Below, piece after piece: positions 1 through 6,123 of a stretch of 7,185 nt of DNA. The stretch comes from Arthrobacter sp. (lineage in GTDB: Bacteria > Actinomycetota > Actinomycetes > Actinomycetales > Micrococcaceae), in assembly GCA_030147325.1 (NCBI GenBank), contig JASLAA010000025.1, positions 1 to 7,185 on the forward strand, written 5' to 3'. The number at the start of each line of letters is the position of its first letter. Position 1 is the first letter of the stretch. Under the pieces are notes generated by a model. It did not search any database and was not told the origin of the DNA. It was given only the letters and a program-made list of their open reading frames with translations. A program made the position numbers and the translations under genes.

Positions 1-588
1 CCCGGCGGCGTAGGACGGCGCCCACACCATCGCCGCGGACGGGACCACCGTGTGAACGGCCCCGGCCACGGTGCGGAAGGCGTCCACGTAGGCGTCGGGC
101 TGCTGGCCCCAGCCGAGCCAGGTGCCGTTCATCTCGGGGGCGAAGCGGACGAAGAACGACGTACGGTAATCATCGCTCAGGCCCTCGAGCACCTCGGCGA
201 GACGTTCGGCGTCGGCTGCGGTCAGGTCCTCCAGCGGTGTGGACGGCTCCAGGGACAGGACGGCGACGGAGCCCAGGGCAGCTCCCTGCCGTACGAGATC
301 CTGCAGGTCGCGTTCGCCCTGGGCATCGAGGGGGTAGGCCACGGGGCGGCTGAAGAACGACGGCGTGATCCCGGCCCGGTCCGCGTAGGCGCGGGCACTG
401 TCGGCGGACCAGTCGAGCTCCGGGCCGAAGAAGCGCCCGTCGGCGAGGCCCGGGGACTCCGCACCGGGCCCGGGGCCGGAACCTGTCGCCGCGGCGGCCG
501 GGACCCCTCCGAGGAGCCCCAGCAGCAGCAGGACGAGGACTGCCCCGACCCTCCGCAGCCATCCCCGCGAAGGGGAGGGCGGGGTCAT
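1..588 (-). CDS. Secreted GH26-like glycoside hydrolase, partial (C-terminus beyond left edge)
   Basis: The reading frame is open from an ATG at 588 to base 1 without a stop, giving 196 codons of a longer protein. Residues 1-9 are polar, 10-14 carry arginines, and 15-34 form a Leu/Val/Ala-rich stretch ending in Ala-Ala-Ala-Ala, so an N-terminal export signal is likely. The mature part starts with FFGPELDW (53-60), and the best motif is RFAPEMNGTW (148-157) followed by LGWG. In GH26 endo-mannanases and relatives the Glu before Met-Asn-Gly is the acid/base, here E152; the usual His before that Glu is replaced by Pro. The nucleophile Glu would lie beyond the window. The ATG overlaps the stop of the upstream synthase (ATGA), so translation is probably coupled. 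By analogy with BcsZ beside BcsA, it may trim or release the polymer made by the synthase outside the membrane. The GH26 label is from motif recognition; the substrate (mannan, glucan, other) is unknown. Confidence -1.
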   Translation of the reverse strand, partial: MTPPSPSRGWLRRVGAVLVLLLLGLLGGVPAAAATGSGPGPGAESPGLADGRFFGPELDWSADSARAYADRAGITPSFFSRPVAYPLDAQGERDLQDLVRQGAALGSVAVLSLEPSTPLEDLTAADAERLAEVLEGLSDDYRTSFFVRFAPEMNGTWLGWGQQPDAYVDAFRTVAGAVHTVVPSAAMVWAPSYAAG

Positions 589-2669
589 TCCCTGGCGTCC
601 TGCCGTGCCTTCGCCTTCGCGATGTCCGCCTGGTAGTGGTCGTAGCCGCGGTACCGGACGGCCTCGATGACCACGCTGAAGATGACGAGGTCGAAGACGA
701 CCCAGACGAGGTTGACCGATGTCCCGAGGATGTCCGCCTGGCCCAGGACCATGCGGACGAGCCCGATGACCGCGGCCGCCACGAGCAGCCCCATGGCCCA
801 CAGCTGGGGCTTCACGAGGTCCCACCGCAGCTTCTGGTCCTGCTGCAGCGTCTTCGGGGTGACGGCGAAGTCCAGGCTCCGGCCGAGGTAGACGTTCCCG
901 AAGGCGGAGGTGATGCACCGGATCCAGACGGGGAACAGTGCCAGCGAGTACTGCTGGCCGCGCCATGTCTTCACACCCTTGCCGACGACGGCGAACAGCA
1001 GCTGGTTGACCAGCAGGAAGGGGATCAGGCGGACGAAGAACTCCGTGCTGATCGACTCGACCGGCAGGATCCCGAAGATCAGGTAGATGATCGGGGCGGC
1101 GATGTAGACGAGCGCGGCGAACCCGGACAGGTAGCTCCACATGGTGGCCCAGTACGAGAGCTTCTGGGCAAGTGTCAGGCCCTTCTGGGCGAACGGGTTC
1201 TCGCGGAACATCACCTGGATGGTGCCCTGTCCCCACCGCAGCCGCTGGGTCAGCATCGAATTGAGGTCCTCGGGTGCCAGGCCGTCCGCCAGCTTCTCGT
1301 GGTGGTAGGCGGATTCCCACCCGAGGGAATGCAGCCGCATGCAGGTGGCCATGTCCTCCGTCACCGAGATGGTGGCCATCGGCATCACGGCCTGCGCCTC
1401 GCCGCTGCGGTCCGCGTTCACCGATTCAAGGAGGATGCGTACGGCGTCGATAGCGGCGAGCGGGGACCAGGAGCGCTGTGCGAGCTGGTCCAGGGCGCTG
1501 TCATCGACGACGGCGAGGCCCGGGGTGCTCGTCGAGGCGCCCTGCAGTCCCTCCTGCAGACCCTCGATGCCGAGGTCCTCCAGGGAGCCGAAGTCCCCGA
1601 GCGAGGCGAGGTCCTGTTGGAAGGCGGCGATGTCGGCGGCGACGAGCGAGCGGCTGACGGCCGCCACCCGCTGCTGGAACTCGTAGGTGACCTCCGAGAT
1701 ACCGTCACCCTTCTGCAGGCGGCGGCGGACGCGTCGGAGGTCCTTGGCGACGAGGTCCAGAGCTTCACTCACGCGCTCGTTGTCCGCGCCGAGATTCTTC
1801 TTGGCCTTTTTGAGGACCTTGTCGGAGGTCTTCAGGGCCTTGTACAGTGCGAGCTCGATCTCGGTGACGTAGCGCGTGACCCCCAGCTGCATGAGCGCCT
1901 CGCGCCGGATGATGGCGTTCGAGCCGCAGAAGAAGGCGGCATTCCAGCCGTCCTTGCCCTGCTGGATGGGCCCGTAGAACAGGGGAGCCTGACTGCCCAG
2001 GGGATCGGAGTCCGGCACGTTGATGAAGACCTGCGGAGTCTGGACGAGCGCCATCTTCTCGTTGATGAAGTACCCGAGGGTCTTGTCCAGGATGAGCGGG
2101 TCGGGGATCTGGTCCGCGTCGAGGATGACGAGGAACTCACCGTCCGTGGACATCAGCGCGTTGTTCAGATTGCCCGCCTTCGCGTGGCGCGGCATGTCCT
2201 TCCAGTCGGCGGACCGCGTGATCCACCCGATCCCCTCGGCCTCCGCGGCGGCGCGCACCTCGGAGCGGTTGCCGTCGTCGAGGATCCAGGTCTTGTGGGG
2301 GTACCGGATGTCCTTCGCTGCCCGCGCCGTCGTCATCACCAGGTCGAGGGGCTCGTTGTACGTGGTGATGAAGACGTCGACGGTGTAGCCCTCCGGCGCC
2401 TCGGGAGCCTGGCGCTTCTTCAGCTTCCAGACCGTGAAACCGAAGAGCAGTGAATCGATGAGGGAGTAGGTCTCCGCGAGGACCAGCGGGATGGCGATCC
2501 ACCAGGCGTCCCAGTTGATGGAGTACAACCAGCGCCAGACGATGTAGTTCAGCCCCAGGACGGCCGTGACGAGCACGATCGACCGGATCAGCAGCGTCCG
2601 GCCCCCGGAGTCGTTCTCCCGTGTCCGGGCTCGGTCCGACGAGGCACCGCCTGGGGGTATCGATCCCAT
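585..2669 (-). CDS. Cellulose-synthase-like membrane glycosyltransferase (GT2) with large internal insertion
   Basis: This 694-residue protein is a processive family 2 glycosyltransferase that should polymerise a beta-linked sugar from a nucleotide-sugar at the inner face of the membrane and export it. Two hydrophobic segments (about 29-47 and 54-80) precede the catalytic domain. Motifs in order: TTYNEP (102-107), DDG (131-133), DAD (184-186), FFCGS (246-250), TED catalytic base (437-439), and QRLRW (475-479), followed by membrane segments near 505-535, 543-563, 624-642 and 652-672. FAVTPK (601-606) matches the region after the last BcsA gating segment, but no PilZ domain follows. FFCGS and TED are normally about 20-25 residues apart; here about 187, so residues about 264-430 are an insertion. 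The ATG at 2669 follows an in-frame TGA and lacks a strong Shine-Dalgarno sequence; the next GTG codon lies inside the first membrane segment. The product could be cellulose, mannan or mixed glucan; the sequence does not decide. Confidence -1.
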   Translation of the reverse strand: MGSIPPGGASSDRARTRENDSGGRTLLIRSIVLVTAVLGLNYIVWRWLYSINWDAWWIAIPLVLAETYSLIDSLLFGFTVWKLKKRQAPEAPEGYTVDVFITTYNEPLDLVMTTARAAKDIRYPHKTWILDDGNRSEVRAAAEAEGIGWITRSADWKDMPRHAKAGNLNNALMSTDGEFLVILDADQIPDPLILDKTLGYFINEKMALVQTPQVFINVPDSDPLGSQAPLFYGPIQQGKDGWNAAFFCGSNAIIRREALMQLGVTRYVTEIELALYKALKTSDKVLKKAKKNLGADNERVSEALDLVAKDLRRVRRRLQKGDGISEVTYEFQQRVAAVSRSLVAADIAAFQQDLASLGDFGSLEDLGIEGLQEGLQGASTSTPGLAVVDDSALDQLAQRSWSPLAAIDAVRILLESVNADRSGEAQAVMPMATISVTEDMATCMRLHSLGWESAYHHEKLADGLAPEDLNSMLTQRLRWGQGTIQVMFRENPFAQKGLTLAQKLSYWATMWSYLSGFAALVYIAAPIIYLIFGILPVESISTEFFVRLIPFLLVNQLLFAVVGKGVKTWRGQQYSLALFPVWIRCITSAFGNVYLGRSLDFAVTPKTLQQDQKLRWDLVKPQLWAMGLLVAAAVIGLVRMVLGQADILGTSVNLVWVVFDLVIFSVVIEAVRYRGYDHYQADIAKAKARQDARE
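1380..1880 (-). other. Insertion domain inside the GT2 catalytic domain
   Basis: Codons for residues about 264-430 of the synthase. The stretch is mostly charged and helix-prone: a Lys-rich part (280-291), an Arg-rich part LRRVRRRLQK (311-320), Ala/Gln/Leu-rich helices (330-357), then a Gly/Asp/Ser-rich part (358-393). There is no hydrophobic run long enough for a membrane span, so it should sit in the cytosol. It begins with YVTEIELALYK, which resembles the YVTED-like turn normally found here, before the true TED appears at 437. I recognise no known domain in it. Confidence -1.
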
Positions 2670-2727
2670 GCTTCAGCACGCATCCATTCCTGCTTCGGTG
2701 CGCAGGGGCACTACTGCGGTGACTTGT

Positions 2728-2747
2728 GTGCGCCCGAGCGGCGGCAC
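2728..2747 (-). repeat. GC-rich hairpin upstream of the synthase
   Basis: GTGCGCC (2728-2734) pairs with GGCGGCAC (2740-2747), 7 bp with one bulged G and a CGAGC loop. It lies about 60 bases before the synthase ATG in the leader. No T-run follows, so it is not called as an intrinsic terminator. Confidence -1.
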
Positions 2748-2760
2748 TGAGACCCCACCG

Positions 2761-2789
2761 GGTCCCTCCGGACCATGAAGCATGGGTCC
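2761..2789 (-). repeat. Competing hairpins sharing one arm
   Basis: On the plus strand GGACCATG-AAG-CATGGGTCC (2770-2789) forms an 8-bp stem with one bulged base and a 3-nt loop. GGTCC-CTCC-GGACC (2761-2774) forms a 5-bp stem with a 4-nt loop. Both use bases 2770-2774, so only one can form at a time, an arrangement seen in attenuators and riboswitch expression platforms. No ligand or leader peptide is identified. Confidence -1.
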
Positions 2790-2855
2790 AAAGTTACCCG
2801 AGTGGCTGGGCCGGAGGCGCGAAAAGGGCTCGTTGCGGCAATCCTGAGTAACTTT
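2790..2855 (-). repeat. Inverted repeat AAAGTTAC / GTAACTTT, 50-nt spacer
   Basis: AAAGTTAC at 2790-2797 and GTAACTTT at 2848-2855 are perfect reverse complements, and two further pairs (one G-U) extend the stem to 10 bp in the minus-strand RNA. The arms are AT-rich in a G+C-rich setting, which makes chance less likely. Either a closing stem of a structured leader RNA or two opposed protein-binding half-sites. Confidence -1.
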
Positions 2856-2877
2856 TGTGCCCGCGCGGCGGGTCGGG

Positions 2878-3564
2878 TCAGCCCATGTCGGAGTAGCGCT
2901 TCGCGTCCTGCAGTGCCTGGCGCATGCCGTCGGCGTCGTGGACGGTCCCGTAGCCCGGGGTGTCGCGCTGGAAGCGCCAGCCCTCCGACAGCGGTCCGGC
3001 GTCCACGGCGTCGAAGCCGAATTCGTCGAGGAGCTCCACCACGGCCTGCTTCGCGTCGGAGTCGTCACCGGCGATGGGGAGCGCCCGGCGCTCCGGAGCC
3101 CCGGCGGGTGTACCGTCGGTGGTCAGTTCCGACGCCAGGATGTTGTTGAAGACCTTGACCACCGAGGAACCCGGGAGGTGGCGCTGCACGAGCTCGCTCG
3201 TCGTCGTGCTCTCGTCGTCGAGATCGGCGATACGGCCGTCGCGCTGCGGGTAGTAGTTGCAGGTGTCGATGACCAGCTTGCCCGCGAGCGGTTCCACCGG
3301 CACGGAGGCGAGGTCCTTCAACGGGATGGTGACGACCACGACGTCGCCCCCTGTCGCCGCATCCTCGACCGTACCGGCGCGTGCCCCGTCCCCGAGTTCC
3401 GCGACGAGGTCCTGGAGGGTCTCCGGCCCGCGCGAGTTGCTCATGATCACGGCGTAGCCACGCGCGACCGCGAGGCGTGCGAGCTGCGAGCCGATGTTGC
3501 CGCTCCCGATGAAACCGATGGTGCTGCGCGTGGTGGCCGCAGGGGCCGCTGTGTTGTCACTCAT
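2878..3564 (-). CDS. NADPH-dependent F420-reductase-like dinucleotide-binding oxidoreductase
   Basis: A soluble protein of 228 residues from the ATG at 3564 (230 from an in-frame GTG at 3570; numbering below uses the longer form). It has an N-terminal Rossmann fold: IGFIGSGNIGSQ (18-29) carries the GxGxxG turn, and NSRGPE (45-50) after the second strand has the Ser-Arg pair that binds the NADP 2'-phosphate in F420:NADP oxidoreductases and relatives. VVVVTIPL (77-84), VIDTCNYY (100-107) and VKVFNNI (138-144) are further family-like segments. Members transfer hydride between NADPH and F420 or unknown acceptors; the true substrate is not evident. I prefer ATG 3564 because GGAG sits 5 nt upstream of it, whereas it abuts the GTG. 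It starts 34 bp after the response-regulator stop, so it may be the third gene of that operon, although it has no known role in citrate sensing. It ends before the 208-bp leader of the synthase. Confidence -1.
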   Translation of the reverse strand: MSDNTAAPAATTRSTIGFIGSGNIGSQLARLAVARGYAVIMSNSRGPETLQDLVAELGDGARAGTVEDAATGGDVVVVTIPLKDLASVPVEPLAGKLVIDTCNYYPQRDGRIADLDDESTTTSELVQRHLPGSSVVKVFNNILASELTTDGTPAGAPERRALPIAGDDSDAKQAVVELLDEFGFDAVDAGPLSEGWRFQRDTPGYGTVHDADGMRQALQDAKRYSDMG

Positions 3565-3568
3565 CTCC

Positions 3569-3592
3569 ACTCCAACGGTCCTGCTCCGGAGT
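3569..3592 (-). repeat. Possible hairpin covering the oxidoreductase ribosome-binding site
   Basis: In minus-strand RNA, ACUCC just after the response-regulator stop (3592-3588) can pair with GGAGU (3573-3569), which contains the GGAG ribosome-binding site of the oxidoreductase. A GG/CC inner pairing (3587-3586 with 3578-3577) can add to it, with a short bulge. Ribosomes finishing the regulator could open this weak stem. It is short and may be chance. Confidence -1.
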
Positions 3593-3598
3593 TATTCC

Positions 3599-4354
3599 TC
3601 ACGCCCCGCGCACGTCGTCCGTCCAGACGTAGAACTTCTCGGGCCGCCCGGCCGAACCGTACTGCGGGACGATCCGCGCCTGGCCGCGCGAGACCAGGAA
3701 CTCGAGGTAGCGGCGGGCACTGACGCGTGCCATCCCGAGGCGTTCGGCGACGTCGGACGCGGAGGTGCCCCTGCCGTGGCCCCGCAGGTCGAGCATCACG
3801 GCGTCGAGCGTAGGGGCGGAGAGGCCCTTGGGTGTCATCGACGCCGAGGGCGCGCCACCGGACGGGGCGGCGCCTGCCGGCCGCCCCGCCGTCGTGCGGA
3901 GGAGCTGGTCGATCCTGCCCTGGTCGAGCGACGCGGACCCCTCGGCGGCGTGGGTGTCGAACTCCCTCCGGTACGCCACGTAGGAGTCGAGCCGCTGATT
4001 GAGCACGGCCGCGTTGAACGGCTTCACGAGGTAGTGGAGTACTCCACCCGCCACGGCGGCGCGCACGGTGTCGAGTTCCCGCGCGGCCGTGATGGCGATG
4101 ACGTCGAGGGGCTCGCCCGGCCGGTTCCGCAGGGCCCGGAGCACGTCGATGCCGGTCATGTCGGGAAGGTGGATGTCCAGCAGCACGAGCCTGGGCTGCA
4201 GCGCCTCGGCGAGCTCGAGGGCGCGGCCGCCGGTATGGGCCGCACCGACGACGTCGAATGCCCCGTGTGCGAGCAGGAACCCGGTGTGGATCCCCGCCAC
4301 CTCGTGGTCGTCGTCCACCACCAGCGTGGGGATCAACGGCGCCGCGGCACTCAT
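3599..4354 (-). CDS. citB: CitB/DcuR-family response regulator
   Basis: The 251-residue cytosolic DNA-binding partner of the adjacent kinase. The receiver domain (about 8-125) has the acidic pocket DDD (14-16), phosphoacceptor D60 in LLDIHLPDMTG, the switch Thr T89 and K111 in the YLVKPF turn. A Pro/Ala/Gly-rich linker (about 155-178) leads to a C-terminal helix-turn-helix, TSASDVAERLGMARVSARRYLEFL (197-220), followed by GRPEKFYVW. Length and order (receiver, linker, winged HTH) fit the CitB/DcuR/MalR family rather than OmpR or NarL types. The ATG overlaps the kinase stop in ATGA, so the two are probably translationally coupled. In Corynebacterium glutamicum the CitAB pair activates tctCBA and citH, and the divergent tctC gene here makes the same role likely. 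The symbol reflects this context; the exact ligand response, whether citrate, another tricarboxylate or a dicarboxylate, is not proven by sequence. Confidence -1.
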   Translation of the reverse strand: MSAAAPLIPTLVVDDDHEVAGIHTGFLLAHGAFDVVGAAHTGGRALELAEALQPRLVLLDIHLPDMTGIDVLRALRNRPGEPLDVIAITAARELDTVRAAVAGGVLHYLVKPFNAAVLNQRLDSYVAYRREFDTHAAEGSASLDQGRIDQLLRTTAGRPAGAAPSGGAPSASMTPKGLSAPTLDAVMLDLRGHGRGTSASDVAERLGMARVSARRYLEFLVSRGQARIVPQYGSAGRPEKFYVWTDDVRGA

Positions 4355-5961
4355 GGCACCTGCAGCGTGGAGCGGGGCGCCTCCACGAGCGACGGCGCGA
4401 GCCAGACCGTGAACTCGGCGCCGCCCAGTTCCGCATCGTCGACGACGACGTGCCCGGACCGGCGGCGCGCTATCCGCTCCACGAGGGCGAGGCCGAAACC
4501 CCGCGTCCCGGAACGGCCGCCGTCCTTGGTCGAGTAGCCGGAGGAGAAGATGCCGTCCAGGTCCTCGGGCGCGATGCCAGGACCGTCGTCGGACACCGTG
4601 ATGCGGACGGCCCCGGCGCTGCTCTCCAGATGCACGACGATGTGCCCGTCGTTCCGGCCGCTGCCGGCCACCGCTTCCATCGCGTTGTCCGTCAGGATGC
4701 CCAGAACCGTCACGACGTCGGTGGTGCCGTCGGGTTCCACCGTCGAGGAGTCGTCGATGGAGAGCGTGATGCCCTTCTCGGCGGCGATGGTGCTCTTGGT
4801 CATCAGCAGGCTCGCCGCGTCCGGGTCCCGGATGCCGGGCGCGATGGTGCCGGAGACGAGCGACCCGCCGTGGCCCGACCGCGAGATGAAATCCACCGCC
4901 TGCTCGGTGCGGCCGAGTTCCAGGAGCCCGGAGATGGTGTGCATCCGATTGGCGAACTCGTGTGCCTGGGCCCGGAGAGCCTGCGTGGCGTCGCGCTCGC
5001 CGTCGAGGTCGGTCAGGAGCTGGTAGAGCTCGGTGCGGTCGCGGAGGAGCATCACGCGGCCAACGCGCGCCCCGTCGACCAGCGCGTCCGAGGTGCGGGC
5101 CAGGAGCATGCGTTCGCCCGACAGCACGGTCTCGTCGGTGTCCGCGGGGTCGGTCAGGAGCTCCGCGAGGGCGGGTTCCATGACGTCCACGACGGGCCGG
5201 CCGGTGGCATCGTCGTCGAGGTCGAGGAGTCTCTTGGCCTCGTCGTTCAGCAGCGCGATCCGGTGCTGCGCGTCGACGGCGACCACGCCCTCGCTGATGC
5301 CGTGGATCATGGCGTCACGGGTCTCGAGCAGTGAGGCGATCTGCTCGGGCTCGAGACGGTAGATGCGGCGCCAGACGAGCCGGGAGATCCAGATGGCGCC
5401 GGCGGAGCCCACGAGGGCGGCGACGATGAGCCAGGCCAGCAGGCGGGGGAGGTCCTCGTAGAGGTCGGCGTCGAGCTCGGACTCCAGCGTCCCCACGGAC
5501 GCGGTGCCGATGATCGTGCCGTTGTCGGCACGGATGGGCACCTTGACGCGCCAGGACTTGCCGAGCGTGCCGGTCTGCGTGCCGACGAAGGTCGCCCCGG
5601 ACAGCGGGATCGACGGGTCGGTGGAGACGACCTCCCCGATGAGCTCGGGATTCGGGTGGGAGTAGCGGATGCCCTCGCGGTCGGTGACGACCACGTACGT
5701 CACGCCCGTCGACTGACGGATGAGGTCGGCGATGGGTTGGATGGTCGCGCTCGGATCGGTCCGCTCGAACGCATCGACGACGGACGGCAACCGGGCGACG
5801 GACTGTGCGACGCCGACCATGCGGTCCTCGTACTGCTCACGGATCTGCATCCGCTGCATCGCGACGGCCGTGGAGCCCGCGACGGCGACGATGACGAGGA
5901 CGATGGCGAGCTGCAGGAGGAACAGCTGCGATCGAAGCGACATCGTCCTGATCATCCCCAC
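4351..5961 (-). CDS. citA: CitA/DcuS-family sensor histidine kinase
   Basis: A membrane sensor of up to 536 residues. TM1 spans about 13-35, an extracytoplasmic PASC/Cache domain about 36-170, TM2 about 172-194, a cytosolic PAS domain about 212-310, and the kinase core the rest. In the sensor domain, RYSHP...IG (99-109) matches the citrate/fumarate-binding signature of CitA and DcuS, and WRVKVPI (137-143) fits the second basic ligand-binding strand. H334 in AQAHEFANRMH is the phosphorylated histidine. The ATP-binding site shows N426 (TDNAMEAV), DDGPGIAPE (458-466) and GTRGFGLALV (485-494). Start: GTG 5961, ATG 5955 and ATG 5943 are all in frame; the shortest form begins MSLRSQLFLLQ, like many homologues, but none has an ideal ribosome-binding site, so the start is unresolved. 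The kinase should phosphorylate the overlapping CitB-like regulator when external tricarboxylate is present. A dicarboxylate ligand is the main alternative. Confidence -1.
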   Translation of the reverse strand: MGMIRTMSLRSQLFLLQLAIVLVIVAVAGSTAVAMQRMQIREQYEDRMVGVAQSVARLPSVVDAFERTDPSATIQPIADLIRQSTGVTYVVVTDREGIRYSHPNPELIGEVVSTDPSIPLSGATFVGTQTGTLGKSWRVKVPIRADNGTIIGTASVGTLESELDADLYEDLPRLLAWLIVAALVGSAGAIWISRLVWRRIYRLEPEQIASLLETRDAMIHGISEGVVAVDAQHRIALLNDEAKRLLDLDDDATGRPVVDVMEPALAELLTDPADTDETVLSGERMLLARTSDALVDGARVGRVMLLRDRTELYQLLTDLDGERDATQALRAQAHEFANRMHTISGLLELGRTEQAVDFISRSGHGGSLVSGTIAPGIRDPDAASLLMTKSTIAAEKGITLSIDDSSTVEPDGTTDVVTVLGILTDNAMEAVAGSGRNDGHIVVHLESSAGAVRITVSDDGPGIAPEDLDGIFSSGYSTKDGGRSGTRGFGLALVERIARRRSGHVVVDDAELGGAEFTVWLAPSLVEAPRSTLQVP

Positions 5962-5962
5962 A

Positions 5963-5988
5963 GTGTGACACGCGCCGGAACGTCACAC
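5963..5988. repeat. Inverted repeat GTGTGAC-N12-GTCACAC, candidate operator
   Basis: Perfect 7-bp arms at 5963-5969 and 5982-5988, separated by 12 bases, right beside the candidate start codons of the sensor kinase. Centre-to-centre distance of the arms is 19 bp, nearly two helical turns, suiting a dimeric regulator on one DNA face. The left arm also reads as GTGT-G-ACAC. It could be an autoregulatory CitB site; the arm spacing is too wide for a standard CRP site. Confidence -1.
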
Positions 5989-6075
5989 GCAGTGCATCCG
6001 GCTGCTCCACCGTGACCACAAAGACCAATACGAGCACTACGACCGCATGCTGTACCCGCCCTCCGTCGGCTTCCT

Positions 6076-6094
6076 ACCCTGAGGACAGCAGGGT
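6076..6094. repeat. Inverted repeat ACCCTG-N7-CAGGGT
   Basis: Perfect 6-bp arms (6076-6081 and 6089-6094) upstream of tctC. The right arm overlaps the GTGA of the next site by two bases. It could be a second operator or a small hairpin in the tctC leader; function unknown. Confidence -1.
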
Positions 6095-6107
6095 GACCCC
6101 CATCACA
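6092..6107. promoter_or_regulatory. CRP/GlxR-like site GTGA-N6-TCAC before tctC
   Basis: GGTGA (6092-6096), six bases, TCACA (6103-6107) matches the palindromic TGTGA-N6-TCACA consensus of cAMP-responsive CRP/GlxR regulators at 9 of 10 specified bases. It lies 31 bp upstream of the tctC ATG. GlxR sites are widespread before carbon-uptake genes in Actinobacteria, so carbon-source control of citrate uptake is plausible. Only one site in a GC-rich region, so chance cannot be excluded. Confidence -1.
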
Positions 6108-6123
6108 CCCCGAAGTACATCTC

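Larger units (their letters stand above)
2670..2877 (-). promoter_or_regulatory. Leader/intergenic region of the synthase operon with multiple inverted repeats
   Basis: These 208 bases lie between the oxidoreductase stop and the synthase start and contain no convincing gene. In the transcribed (minus) sense they hold a 10-bp stem (2855-2846 with 2799-2790) enclosing 46 nt, then a pair of competing hairpins (2789-2770 or 2774-2761), then a GC-rich hairpin (2747-2728). TAACTT at 2796-2791 could serve as a -10 box, in which case the long stem would be partly DNA-level only; no good -35 is visible. No U-tract follows any stem, so a classical terminator is not supported. I could not match it to a known riboswitch, including c-di-GMP-I and c-di-AMP types. 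It could equally be a protein operator region. Confidence -1.

Noticed and set aside
52..636. Plus-strand open frame over the GH26-like gene
   Set aside because: Low-complexity Gly/Glu/Arg-rich translation; the minus strand encodes a signal peptide and a GH26 motif in the overlapping ATGA context.
636..2453. Long plus-strand open frame of 605 codons opposite the synthase
   Set aside because: Its translation is rich in Asp, Glu, Val, Arg and Gly with no recognisable motif, while the opposite strand carries a full GT2 motif set. It is a high-GC antisense shadow.
2670..2877. c-di-GMP-I or c-di-AMP (ydaO) riboswitch before the synthase
   Set aside because: The conserved core words of these classes are not visible; only generic stems are present.
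2866..2878. Possible terminator after the oxidoreductase (CCCGC-CGC-GCGGG on the minus strand)
   Set aside because: Only a 5-bp stem with a 3-nt loop and no following T-run, so not called as an intrinsic terminator.
4258..5334. Plus-strand open frame of 358 codons opposite the kinase and regulator
   Set aside because: No motif or ribosome-binding site; the minus strand has all histidine kinase boxes.
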